From an uncultured Bacilli bacterium (GTDB lineage: Bacteria; Bacillota_I; Bacilli_A; RF39; UBA660), in assembly GCA_934100165.1 (NCBI GenBank), contig CAKOPN010000002.1, forward strand, positions 1 through 64,000: DNA of 64,000 nt, given 5' to 3'. Below, one piece after another: positions 52,723 through 61,854 of this stretch. The notes beneath the pieces are model-generated. The model saw nothing but the letters and a program-made list of their open reading frames with translations, did no database searches and was not told the origin of the DNA. The position numbers and the translations under genes were made by a program. Numbering within the stretch: the first letter of the stretch is position 1; each line of letters opens with the position of its first letter.

Positions 52723-54039
52723 ATGTTCTTTATGGAAATTGTAGGACTAAATGAAGAAAATATTAAAAAAATATCAGAGATAAAACATGAAGAACAGTGG
52801 GTTCTAGATTATAGACTTAATAGTTATAAAATATTTAAAGAACTAGATATGCCTAATTATGGACCTAGTTATGAACTTGATTTTGATAAAGTTATCTATT
52901 ATAAAAATGAGGATAACAAGTTAAATAGTAATTGGAGTTGTATAAATAAAAATGTAAAAGCTGAATTTGAAAAACTTGGTGTAGTTGATAGTGAAAAATA
53001 TTTGGATGGTATTGGTGTTCAATATGAAAGTGAAGTTATATATCATAACATGTTAGAGGAACTTGTTAAAAAGAATGTAATTTTTACGTCAATAGAAATG
53101 GCAATGAAGAAATATCCTGACCTTGTGAAAAAATATTTTTCAAAAATTGTTAAACCAACTGATAACAAGTTTGCAGCTCTTAATAGTGCAGTATTCTCTG
53201 GTGGTAGTTTTATTTACATACCTCCTAATACAACACTTGATAGACCACTTCAGAGTTATTTCAGAATCAATTCACGTGGAATGGGGCAATTTGAAAGAAC
53301 TTTGATAATTGTTGATGATAATAGTCATTTGCATTATGTTGAAGGATGTACAGCTCCTACTTATAGTGATTCGAGTTTGCATGCTGCTGTTGTGGAAATC
53401 TATGTTGGTAAAAATAGTAGTTGTCGTTATACAACAATTCAAAACTGGGCTGTTAATGTTTTGAATTTAGTAACAAAGAGAGCACTTGTTGAAGAAAATG
53501 GTACTATGGAATGGATTGATGGTAACATTGGAAGCCGTGCTACTATGAAGTACCCTGCATGTATTTTAAAAGGTGATAATTCATCTGGAACATGTATCAC
53601 AATAAGTGTTGCTACAAAAGATCAACAACAAGATAGTGGTGCTAGAATGATTCATATTGGTAAAAATACAACTAGTAATATAATTTCTAAGAGTATATCT
53701 AGACTTGGTGGTAATGCAACATATAGAGGAAAAGTTGATATAAAGGAATCTGCTGTTAATAGTAAGGCTATTGTAAAGTGTGATTCCTTAATACTTGATA
53801 GTGCCTCTAAAAGCGATGCGTATCCTACAAATGTATGTCGAAATGTATCGAGCAATATTGAACATGAAGCTACTGTATCTAGAGTAAACGAAGAAAGCTT
53901 ATTTTACTTAATGTCAAGAGGGCTTACTATGGAAAAAGCCACTGAACTTATTGTGCTTGGCTTTATAGAAAAGTTTAGAGAAGAACTTCCTATGGAGTAT
54001 GCGGTGGAACTTAACCAACTTTTGAAAAAAAACTTATAA
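52723..54039 (+). CDS. sufB: Fe-S assembly protein SufB
   Basis: A 438-residue core protein of SufBCD on which clusters are built. It shows EEQWVLDYRLNSY, YIPPNTTLDRPLQSYFRIN, EGCTAPTYSDSSLHAAVVE, NWAVNVLNLVTKRA and SRVNEESLFYLMSRGL. The start is uncertain: TTG 52720, ATG 52723 and ATG 52732 are all in frame after AAAGGGG; 52723 is a compromise. Last gene of the operon. Confidence 0.95.
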   Translation: MFFMEIVGLNEENIKKISEIKHEEQWVLDYRLNSYKIFKELDMPNYGPSYELDFDKVIYYKNEDNKLNSNWSCINKNVKAEFEKLGVVDSEKYLDGIGVQYESEVIYHNMLEELVKKNVIFTSIEMAMKKYPDLVKKYFSKIVKPTDNKFAALNSAVFSGGSFIYIPPNTTLDRPLQSYFRINSRGMGQFERTLIIVDDNSHLHYVEGCTAPTYSDSSLHAAVVEIYVGKNSSCRYTTIQNWAVNVLNLVTKRALVEENGTMEWIDGNIGSRATMKYPACILKGDNSSGTCITISVATKDQQQDSGARMIHIGKNTTSNIISKSISRLGGNATYRGKVDIKESAVNSKAIVKCDSLILDSASKSDAYPTNVCRNVSSNIEHEATVSRVNEESLFYLMSRGLTMEKATELIVLGFIEKFREELPMEYAVELNQLLKKNL

Positions 54040-54069
54040 GTTATACAAATATGAATAAAAAATTAAAAA

Positions 54070-54107
54070 AGAAGCATAATTCTAATAAAGAAATGCTTCT
54101 TTTTTTG
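54070..54107 (+). terminator. Terminator of the suf operon
   Basis: AGAAGCAT/ATGCTTCT stem with a 15-base loop and seven T. Confidence 0.85.
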
Positions 54108-54184
54108 CGTATAAAATTTAATTTCTCTTGTTTGTTCACGTCTTTTTAATATGTTAGAGTATTCAAACGAAAGGAGGAATTAAC

Positions 54185-54520
54185 ATTTTAAATCAAATAG
54201 TATTAGTTGGGAGGCTGGTAAAAGATCCTGAACTTGTTGAAACTGAATCTCATAAAAAAATATCTAACATTACAATTGCAGTTCCCCGTAATTTCAAAAA
54301 CATGAATGGCGAATATGAAACAGATTTTATAAACTGTGTTCTCTGGGATTCAGTTGCCAAGTCTACTAGTGAATATTGCAAAAAAGGAGATATTGTTGGT
54401 ATCAAGGGTAGACTTCAAACAAGGGTAGTTGAGAAAGATGAGAATGAAAAAAAGTATTATGTAGAAGTAGTCGCAGAAAGAGTAACTTTCTTATCATCTA
54501 CAAGCAAAGATAAAAAATAG
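54185..54520 (+). CDS. ssb: Single-stranded DNA-binding protein with an ATT start codon
   Basis: A 111-residue OB-fold SSB: LNQIVLVGRLVKDPEL, ITIAVPRNFKN, DFINCVLWDSVAK, GDIVGIKGRLQTR and VEVVAERVTFL. No ATG, GTG or TTG occurs in frame between the upstream stop (54155) and codon 40. AAAGGAGG lies 7 bases before an ATT whose following codons (LNQIVLVGRL) align with the usual MLNRVVLVGRL start of SSB. So ATT is the likely start; beginning at the ATG at 54302 would remove a third of the OB fold. It lacks the long tail and acidic tip of replicative SSB. Confidence 0.85.
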   Translation: MLNQIVLVGRLVKDPELVETESHKKISNITIAVPRNFKNMNGEYETDFINCVLWDSVAKSTSEYCKKGDIVGIKGRLQTRVVEKDENEKKYYVEVVAERVTFLSSTSKDKK

Positions 54521-54600
54521 GAGTTTCTATTTAGTTAACTTCACCCAAATAGAGCCTTTGATTAAATATAATGTATTTATTCTGAAAGTGGTGATATTAC

Positions 54601-54957
54601 ATGGTTTTGTTTGGAAAGAGGTTAAGAGAACTGAGAAAAAAGTTCGGAATGACACAGAAAGAATTAGGCGATAGCATAAATGTCACTAAAGTCAGTATTT
54701 GTTGTTATGAGAAAGGAACTAGGATACCATCACTAGATACAATTATTGATATTTCTAATCTTTTTAAAGTAAATATAGATTATCTTATAGGTCATGATGT
54801 ATATGTTACAAGTGATGATGATATAGAGTATGGCATCAAGATGTCTAAAGAAGAAATAGAACTTATAAAAGAGCTTAGAAAACATATAGATATTTATGTT
54901 AAGCTTATTGAGAATCCAAAAAGAACATTGGAACTCATTGAGAAGAAAGTTAGATAA
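54601..54957 (+). CDS. XRE-family transcriptional regulator
   Basis: A 118-residue DNA-binding protein. Residues 1-65 form the Cro/CI-type helix-turn-helix (FGKRLRELRKKFGMTQKEL, VTKVSICCYEKGTRIPSL, KVNIDYLIG). The C-terminal 50 residues are helical, probably for dimerisation. GTGGTGA precedes the ATG. Its target is unknown; the type VII locus begins 150 bases downstream. Confidence 0.9.
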   Translation: MVLFGKRLRELRKKFGMTQKELGDSINVTKVSICCYEKGTRIPSLDTIIDISNLFKVNIDYLIGHDVYVTSDDDIEYGIKMSKEEIELIKELRKHIDIYVKLIENPKRTLELIEKKVR

Positions 54958-54985
54958 CTACCGGTAAAATACCTGTAGTTTTTTT
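54958..54985 (+). terminator. Terminator of the XRE regulator gene
   Basis: CTACCGGTA/TACCTGTAG stem (one mismatch) with AAA loop and a T tract. Confidence 0.7.
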
Positions 54986-55005
54986 CTTTTTCTTGGGTAT
55001 TATTA

Positions 55006-55034
55006 TTGCCAAATAAACTTAAAAATGATAACAT
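55006..55034 (+). promoter_or_regulatory. Probable promoter of the type VII secretion operon
   Basis: TTGCCA, 17 bases, TAACAT, about 70 bases before essC. Confidence 0.4.
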
Positions 55035-55106
55035 TATTATAGACTAGGGGTCGGTTGATAGATTCGTTATTGAAAATATCGATAGGAAATGGAAGCTGGT
55101 GAATGG

Positions 55107-58100
55107 ATGTTAGTTTCATTAATTAAAAAAGATAAGATTTATTCTGTTACATTGCCACTTGCTGTTAATGGTACTTATTGGGTTTGCGATACAGATAAAA
55201 ATGGCAATGAGAGAAAACTTGTATCAATAGAAGAACGTGATGGCAGTTGGGTTTTAAAAAGCAATAACTATAATAAAGTTATTGAGGAAGATAGAATAAT
55301 AGGGGAAGTTGTTTTACGCGATTTTAGTTTTCATTATGTACAAATAGAAAAAGAAGAAATAGCACTTCTTTATTGTTCTCCTGTGTATGATCCTGATAAT
55401 ATTCAAATTGAAGTTAGAAATCAAGCTGATATATTGATAGGTAAAAGCGCGCTTTGTAAAGTTATTTATAATTTACCTACTGTTTCAAATGAACATGCAA
55501 GACTTATATATAATAATGGTTCATGGCAAATTACTGATATGAATAGTAGCTTTGGTACTTATGTAAATAATGAAAGACTTGTAGGTACAAAAAATTTAAA
55601 ACATGGAGATATAATCTTCATAACAGGACTTAAAATGATTGTGCTTGGTAATATGATTATAACCAACAATCCTTTTGGAAGAGTTAAATATAGTAGTGAT
55701 ATTTTTACTATACATCAAAAACCAAATGTTGTTATTGAACCAGTTGATGAAGAAAAAAATGCAGAACTTGAAGTATTTGAAGAAAATGATTATTTCTTTA
55801 GATCACCAAGATTTAGAACAATAATCGAAAAAGAACAAATGGTAATTGACCCTCCACCTGGTAAAGAAAAACAAGATGAAACACCATTTATTTATACAAT
55901 TGGACCAATGATGACAACTGGTATGAGTTCAATGGTAAGTTTGTATAACACAATAGATATTATTTCATCAGGTCAAAGAACATGGCAACAATGTTTACCA
56001 TCTTTGATAATGGCATTTGGTATGATGGCAAGTATGTTTTTATGGCCATTACTTACTAAAAGATACCAAAAGAAACAAAAAATTAAATATGAAAAAGAAC
56101 GTCAAGAAAAATATGGTGCCTATATTGATGGTAAGAGAAACGAAATTGACTTGATAATGAAAAAGCAAAAACAAATTCTTATTGAAAACTATATCACATT
56201 AGAAGAATGTGAAAAAATAGTTCTTACTAAGAATAGACAGTTATGGGAAAGAAAAGTTGATCACTCAGACTTTTTATCATTGAGACTTGGTATGGGAGAT
56301 ACACCTTTGGAACTTGATATTAAGTATCCAGAAGAACATTTTACAATGGATGAAGATGATCTTAAAAAGATTCTTAATACGCTTGTTGATAAATCAAAAG
56401 ATTTAAATGATGTTCCAATTAGTATTTCTTTAACAGAGAAATATATATTAGGTATGGTTGGTAGAAGAGATGAAACTAGAGAATTTATGAAACAGCTTCT
56501 TCTTCAAATTATTACTTTCCATAGCTATGAAGATGTTAAATTTGTAATATTTACAGATGAGAAACGTGCTCCAGAATGGGAATATGCTAAAATGCTTCCA
56601 CATACATGGAGTAATGATAGGCAGATGAGATTCTTTGCTACCAATTATGAAGAAATGTGTGCACTTTCTTTATATTTGGAAAGAGTGCTTGAATCAAGAT
56701 TGGAACATGATAAAGAAGATTATAAGTCCTTTCCTCCATATTACATAATAATAACTGATGATTATAAAATTGCTAAAAATGTTCAAATAATTAGTAAGGC
56801 ACTTAAGTTAAAGAAAAACATAGGTATGAATGTAATCGTTATAAATGATAACTTGTCTACACTTCCTAATGAATGTACAACATTCTTAAGTATAAATGGT
56901 AGAAATGGTGCAGTATTCGAGAGTGAACTTACTTCTGATAAACAAAAAGAATTTAGAATTGACAACTATACACAAGGTAATTTTATTACATGCTGCAAAA
57001 AAGTTGCTAATATACCTATTAAATTTGCTCAAGATAGTTATGCACTTCCAAATGTGGTTGATTTCCTTGAAATGTATGGGGTAGGTAAAGTTGATCAGTT
57101 AAATGCTATTTTCCGTTGGAAGATGAGTAATCCAACATCTACTTTACAAGCACCTATTGGTATTGATGCTAACGGAATGTTATTTAAACTTGATATTCAT
57201 GAAAAAGCACATGGACCTCATGGACTTATAGCAGGTATGACTGGTTCTGGTAAATCAGAATTTATCATTACTTATATATTGTCACTTGCAATTAACTATC
57301 ATCCAAATGATGTTTCATTTATCTTAATAGACTATAAAGGCGGAGGACTTGCGGGAGCATTTAAAAATGAAGATACAGGTGTTAAACTTCCACACTTGGC
57401 TGGTACTATTACAAACCTTGACACATTAGAGATGAATAGATCTCTTGTATCAATACAAAGTGAGCTTAGAAGAAGACAAACAATATTTAATGAAGCAAGA
57501 CAAGCTTTAAATGAAGGTACTATAGATATTTATAAATATCAAAAGTTCTATCATGAAGGACTTGTTAAAGAACCAGTGTCACATTTACTTATCATTTCCG
57601 ATGAGTTTGCTGAACTTAAAGTACAACAACCAGAATTCATGGATCAGTTAATAAGTGCTGCTCGTATTGGACGTAGTTTAGGTGTTCACTTAATTCTTGC
57701 AACACAAAAGCCTAGTGGTGTTGTAAATGATCAGATTTGGTCAAATGCTCGTTTTAGAGTTTGCTTGAAAGTTCAAGACAAATCAGACAGTAATGATATG
57801 CTTAAAGTACCAGATGCTGCATTTATTAAACAAACTGGTAGATTCTATTTACAAGTTGGTTATAATGAGTATTTTGGACTTGGACAAAGCGCTTGGTCTG
57901 GTGCTCCATATTTCCCTATGGAAAAAGTTAAAAAGAAAATTGATACTTCAATGAACTTTGTTAATAATATTGGTGAAGTTGTAAAAGAAACTGATGAAAT
58001 TAAAACAGATGGTGTTGCTGCTCAAGGTGAACAGTTAACTAATATTGTTAAATATCTTTCTGATATAGCAGAGAAAGAACATATTAAAATTAAACAATTA

Positions 58101-59717
58101 TGGCTTGAAAAAATTCCTGCTATTATATTACTTGATAAACTTAGAACGAAATATAATTATTTAACAACTAACTTTGTTATTGAACCAATAATAGGTGAGT
58201 TTGATGATCCATTTAACCAAAGACAAGGTATTTTAACACTTCCACTTTCTCGTGATGGAAATGCTATTATTTATGGTTCTGCTGGTAGTGGTAAGGAACA
58301 GATGCTTAATGCTATTATTTATGATTCAATTACTACACATGCACCAGAAGAAGTAAATTTCTACATACTAGAATTTGGTGCAGAATCATTACGAGTATTT
58401 TCAAAGGCTCCACATGTAGGAGATATACTTTACATAAATGACAGTGAAAAAATTAGCAACTTATTTAAAATGCTTAGAACAGAAATAGATAGAAGAAAGA
58501 AATTATTTGCTGATTATAGTGGCGATTTTTCTACATATGTTAGACAAAGCGGTTCATCAGTACCTAACATTGTGGTAATTATAAACAACTATGAAGCATT
58601 TACAGAAGTTTACAATAGTTATGAAGATGTTTTACTACAACTTACACGTGAAGGTACTAAGTTTGGTGTATTCTTCTTACTTACTACTAGTGCAAGCAAT
58701 ATGGTAAGATATCGTCTAGCACAGAACTTTAAAATTAAACTTACACTTCAGCTTAACGATGAAAATGATTACTCTGCAATCCTTGGTAATGTGAGAGGTA
58801 CTAAACCTTCAGATATAGTTGGGCGTGGACTTGTTAACTTAGGTTCTATTTATGAATTCCAAACTGTTTCAATAGTTAGTGAAGGTAATGTTAATGATGT
58901 TATAAGAGATACTTGTAACAAACTTAAAGAATCTACTAGCTTTAAAGCAAAATCAGTACCAATTCTTCCTACTAGAGTTACCTTTGACTTTGTTAAAAGT
59001 GAGTTTACTGGAATTAACAAGATTCCTATTGGTGTTGAAAAGAAAACTCTTAAAATTTCCACAATTGATATGTTAAGAAATTATAATACAATTCTTACAA
59101 CGCTTGATATACTTACACTTAAACCATTATTAAATGAGATTGCTAAAGAAGTTAACTTAATAAATGGCATAAATTATTTGGCTATTGATACTGAGGAAAT
59201 AATTGATGCTGCTGATTTAACAAATTGCAAGTATGTAAATAGTGGTATTGATGCTATATTTACAGAACTTTATAACAATATTAAAGATGTTGAAGAGGTT
59301 TATAGAAATAATAATTTTGATAAGAAAAGCATTGAAAATGTTCCAGTTACTGTATGTATAATTGGTGGAATTGATAAGTTCCAAGCTAAGCTTTCACCAG
59401 ATAATAAAAAGTTATTTGGAAAGATGTTTGAACTTGGAAAAGACTTAGGTAAATTCTGTTTCTTGCTTGCTGATAGTGTTGACAAATTTAAGAAAATTGA
59501 GTATGATGATTGGTATAGAAATACAGTAAATAATTCGAGAGGAATTTGGGTTGGTGACGGTATTGCTAACCAGTTTGCTCTTAAACTTACTAAAACTACT
59601 AAAGAATTGTACGAAGAAATTGGTAATAGATTTGGATATGTTGTTGAAAGAGGCATACCTGTATTAGTTAAGTTCCTTGAAGAAGGGGAAGATGGTGATG
59701 CTTATGGTGATGCTTAA
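55107..59717 (+). CDS. essC: Type VII secretion ATPase EssC
   Basis: A 1536-residue FtsK/SpoIIIE-type motor of the Firmicutes type VII (WXG100) secretion system. An FHA domain lies at about 95-185 (ILIGKSALCKVIYN, VSNEHARLIY, SFGTYVNNERL). Two membrane spans are near 270-325. ATPase domain 1 has GMTGSGKSEFI near 710 and LIDYKGGGL; domain 2 has GSAGSGKEQML near 1060; the C-terminal domain is degenerate. The second ATG of the frame is chosen since homologues start at MLVSL; the first ATG (55089) is equally open but its AGGAA is too close. Confidence 0.93.
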   Translation: MLVSLIKKDKIYSVTLPLAVNGTYWVCDTDKNGNERKLVSIEERDGSWVLKSNNYNKVIEEDRIIGEVVLRDFSFHYVQIEKEEIALLYCSPVYDPDNIQIEVRNQADILIGKSALCKVIYNLPTVSNEHARLIYNNGSWQITDMNSSFGTYVNNERLVGTKNLKHGDIIFITGLKMIVLGNMIITNNPFGRVKYSSDIFTIHQKPNVVIEPVDEEKNAELEVFEENDYFFRSPRFRTIIEKEQMVIDPPPGKEKQDETPFIYTIGPMMTTGMSSMVSLYNTIDIISSGQRTWQQCLPSLIMAFGMMASMFLWPLLTKRYQKKQKIKYEKERQEKYGAYIDGKRNEIDLIMKKQKQILIENYITLEECEKIVLTKNRQLWERKVDHSDFLSLRLGMGDTPLELDIKYPEEHFTMDEDDLKKILNTLVDKSKDLNDVPISISLTEKYILGMVGRRDETREFMKQLLLQIITFHSYEDVKFVIFTDEKRAPEWEYAKMLPHTWSNDRQMRFFATNYEEMCALSLYLERVLESRLEHDKEDYKSFPPYYIIITDDYKIAKNVQIISKALKLKKNIGMNVIVINDNLSTLPNECTTFLSINGRNGAVFESELTSDKQKEFRIDNYTQGNFITCCKKVANIPIKFAQDSYALPNVVDFLEMYGVGKVDQLNAIFRWKMSNPTSTLQAPIGIDANGMLFKLDIHEKAHGPHGLIAGMTGSGKSEFIITYILSLAINYHPNDVSFILIDYKGGGLAGAFKNEDTGVKLPHLAGTITNLDTLEMNRSLVSIQSELRRRQTIFNEARQALNEGTIDIYKYQKFYHEGLVKEPVSHLLIISDEFAELKVQQPEFMDQLISAARIGRSLGVHLILATQKPSGVVNDQIWSNARFRVCLKVQDKSDSNDMLKVPDAAFIKQTGRFYLQVGYNEYFGLGQSAWSGAPYFPMEKVKKKIDTSMNFVNNIGEVVKETDEIKTDGVAAQGEQLTNIVKYLSDIAEKEHIKIKQLWLEKIPAIILLDKLRTKYNYLTTNFVIEPIIGEFDDPFNQRQGILTLPLSRDGNAIIYGSAGSGKEQMLNAIIYDSITTHAPEEVNFYILEFGAESLRVFSKAPHVGDILYINDSEKISNLFKMLRTEIDRRKKLFADYSGDFSTYVRQSGSSVPNIVVIINNYEAFTEVYNSYEDVLLQLTREGTKFGVFFLLTTSASNMVRYRLAQNFKIKLTLQLNDENDYSAILGNVRGTKPSDIVGRGLVNLGSIYEFQTVSIVSEGNVNDVIRDTCNKLKESTSFKAKSVPILPTRVTFDFVKSEFTGINKIPIGVEKKTLKISTIDMLRNYNTILTTLDILTLKPLLNEIAKEVNLINGINYLAIDTEEIIDAADLTNCKYVNSGIDAIFTELYNNIKDVEEVYRNNNFDKKSIENVPVTVCIIGGIDKFQAKLSPDNKKLFGKMFELGKDLGKFCFLLADSVDKFKKIEYDDWYRNTVNNSRGIWVGDGIANQFALKLTKTTKELYEEIGNRFGYVVERGIPVLVKFLEEGEDGDAYGDA

Positions 59718-59971
59718 TGAATAATAAGATTTTTATAATAGTTGAAGTTCCTTTGATTGAATCTAAGTATGAGGTTTATATACCAGTTGGTAAAACAGTC
59801 AATAAGGTTTCTATGCTTTTGGCTAAGGCCGTTTCAGAGCTTTCTGGCGGCCATTACCCTGTTAAGAAAGATGCTGTTATTTACAGTAAACAAACTGGTA
59901 AACCTTATAATGCTAATTTAACGATTAAAGATTCTGATATAAGGAATGGAACAGAAATAATTTTGATATAG
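59717..59971 (+). CDS. EsaB/YukD-like ubiquitin-fold protein
   Basis: An 84-residue protein with a ubiquitin-like fold pattern (IFIIVEVPLIESKYEVYIP, VNKVSMLLAKAV, TIKDSDIRNGTEIILI). YukD and EsaB are small cytoplasmic components of type VII loci. Its ATG overlaps the essC stop by one base. Confidence 0.85.
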   Translation: MNNKIFIIVEVPLIESKYEVYIPVGKTVNKVSMLLAKAVSELSGGHYPVKKDAVIYSKQTGKPYNANLTIKDSDIRNGTEIILI

Positions 59972-59984
59972 TGAGGTTGATTAT

Positions 59985-61163
59985 ATGAGTAATACTAATC
60001 ATGATAGTTGTTGGGGAACTATAGTTGGGGATAACACTAATATTGATTGTGATGTAGTCCGTCAAGCATGTGAGTCTTGGAATCAAGGAAATAATAGTTT
60101 AAATGCTGCTTTTCAAGAGATGCAAGGTAATCCTTTTCAGGCAATGACTAATTTTAATCCTGCTATTGGAGCTACTTATATTGAAGAACTAAAAAATAGT
60201 ATGGAGGAACTTTTGATTGAGTCACAGAAAATGTCTGCTGCTGTTTCTAATTATGCTGGAATAACATCTAAGGAGGATAAAGATGATCCTTGGACTGGCG
60301 GTGGCGGCTCTAGTGGAGGCGGTGGCGGCTCTAGTGGAGGCGGTGGTTCTTCTGGTAATGATTCACCACAAACTCCTAGTACACCTGCTTCAGTAGAGAA
60401 AGCTCAAAAAATAGTTGATGCAATAGATACGACTTCTTTAGAAAAATTGGATTTATCAGCACTTGATAATTTTGTTGAAATTTTACGCGACATGTCAGGC
60501 AAAGAAGGTAAAGGCATTGATGAGATTTTAGCTGATGATAAATATAATGATGAAATTAAAAAGAGATTGTTAGAATCGCAATATATTCCTGATGAACTTA
60601 AGAAAATTCTTACTGAAAATGACAGTATAGTTTCTAGACTTTTATTGAACGATATAATGAGTGGAAAACGTCTTGATATATTTGAGTTAAATTCTGTTAA
60701 TTTGGATGTTATGTATGAATATCTTAATAAAGTAGCAGCGGAAAATAATATTACATTTAGTGATTTTATTTCTAAAGAACAACATACCGATTTATTAAAA
60801 AATACACTTTCACAGCTTGAGGATTGTAAGAATGTTATAAGAAGCTGGGATAATTTATCGGTAGAAGATTATCAAACAAAATTATTAAATGTTTATGATG
60901 GCGACGGTATTGGTGATATGAAAGAAAATACTGTTGGTGTCCTTAGAACATTTGTTAAATATTTAGAAGATAAGTCTGGTGTTAGTTCTGAAGAAATGTT
61001 AACACAAACCAAATATGCTGATACTATAAAATCTGCAGTACAAGAATTTGGTAAATCAACTATATTTACTAGTACTTTACCAAAATATTCTAACAGTGGT
61101 ATAAGTAGTGTTCTAGGAAAAAATTTGTTTACAGAAAAGTTTATATCTGAACATCAAAAATAG
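59985..61163 (+). CDS. Type VII locus protein with WXG-like N-terminus and Gly-Ser linker
   Basis: A 392-residue protein I cannot place in a named family. Residues 1-100 are helical with SWNQGNNSLNAAF, resembling a WXG100-type hairpin. A Gly/Ser linker of about 25 residues follows (104-128), coded by 21-base tandem repeats. Residues 135-392 are helical and acidic. There is no signal peptide, as expected for a type VII substrate. GAGGTTG precedes the ATG. Probably a secreted substrate or chaperone of this locus. Confidence 0.6.
   Translation: MSNTNHDSCWGTIVGDNTNIDCDVVRQACESWNQGNNSLNAAFQEMQGNPFQAMTNFNPAIGATYIEELKNSMEELLIESQKMSAAVSNYAGITSKEDKDDPWTGGGGSSGGGGGSSGGGGSSGNDSPQTPSTPASVEKAQKIVDAIDTTSLEKLDLSALDNFVEILRDMSGKEGKGIDEILADDKYNDEIKKRLLESQYIPDELKKILTENDSIVSRLLLNDIMSGKRLDIFELNSVNLDVMYEYLNKVAAENNITFSDFISKEQHTDLLKNTLSQLEDCKNVIRSWDNLSVEDYQTKLLNVYDGDGIGDMKENTVGVLRTFVKYLEDKSGVSSEEMLTQTKYADTIKSAVQEFGKSTIFTSTLPKYSNSGISSVLGKNLFTEKFISEHQK
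60297..60350 (+). repeat. 21-base tandem repeat encoding the Gly-Ser linker
   Basis: Two full and one partial copy of a GC-rich 21-base unit (GGCGGTGGCGGCTCTAGTGG plus A). The identical codons in each copy point to recent slippage; base content differs sharply from the AT-rich surroundings. Confidence 0.9.
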
Positions 61164-61196
61164 TAGTTGAAGTAATTTAATGTGAAGGAGGATTGT

Positions 61197-61505
61197 ATGG
61201 GAAGAATATATGCAAATCATAGCGATTTATATAACTATGGCAAGTATTTGGATGATAAGTCTAAAGAGTTTGAAAAAATTTCTTCTGAAATGGCAGAACT
61301 TGTCAATAATATAAAAAATAGTTGGGATGGAATTGACTCTGAAAATTTTGTGAAAAATTCTTTAGAATATATAAAAGGACTTAAATATGTTGAAAATTGT
61401 CTTGCTTCTTTTGGCTCATATGTTAGAGGTAAAGCTTTGAAGTATGATACTAATGATTTAAAGTTTAATGAGGATTTTAACAGGAGGATTGGTGTTGATG
61501 AATAA
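61197..61505 (+). CDS. WXG100-like protein
   Basis: A 102-residue helical hairpin protein. SWDG at the turn fits the W-x-G motif, with helices on either side (LYNYGKYLDDKSKEFEKIS and FVKNSLEYIKGLKYV). The ATG with GAAGGAGGA is chosen; the frame extends 15 bases upstream. It overlaps the next gene by 8 bases, so they are likely translated together and may pair. Confidence 0.72.
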   Translation: MGRIYANHSDLYNYGKYLDDKSKEFEKISSEMAELVNNIKNSWDGIDSENFVKNSLEYIKGLKYVENCLASFGSYVRGKALKYDTNDLKFNEDFNRRIGVDE

Positions 61506-61836
61506 CAGTCATAATATTAAATTTATTTCTGATGAATTTGAAACAAATCTTGCAGCATTAAAAGGTAAAGTTGAGGAAATGAACCAATTATTTGCTGATG
61601 TTAAATCTAAAACTAGTGCTGTTTCTTCTTATTGGTCTGGTAACCTTGGCAGTTCTAATTTACAAAGCTTTAATAATTTTTCTAAAATTTTTGATGAAGT
61701 TAGTTTAAAAAATAAAAGTTATATGGATTTCTTAGATGAGACATGTAGTAAGTATAAAATGATGGAAGAAATGATAAACAAAGCAATTGATGATGGAAAA
61801 GATGCTTTGAGTATAAATGATAGCAATAATGCATAA
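61498..61836 (+). CDS. WXG100-like protein, partner of the preceding gene
   Basis: A 112-residue helical protein with YWSG at the turn (W-x-G) between FETNLAALKGKVEEMNQLF and SLKNKSYMDFLDETC. Its ATG lies in the end of the previous gene (ATGAATAA) with AGGAGGATTGG upstream. Probably a heterodimer partner. Confidence 0.72.
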   Translation: MNNSHNIKFISDEFETNLAALKGKVEEMNQLFADVKSKTSAVSSYWSGNLGSSNLQSFNNFSKIFDEVSLKNKSYMDFLDETCSKYKMMEEMINKAIDDGKDALSINDSNNA

Positions 61837-61854
61837 TGAAAGGAAGTGTTTTGT

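Noticed and set aside
58850..59656. Long reverse-strand open frames within essC
   Set aside because: No ribosome sites and low-complexity products; shadows of the EssC reading frame.
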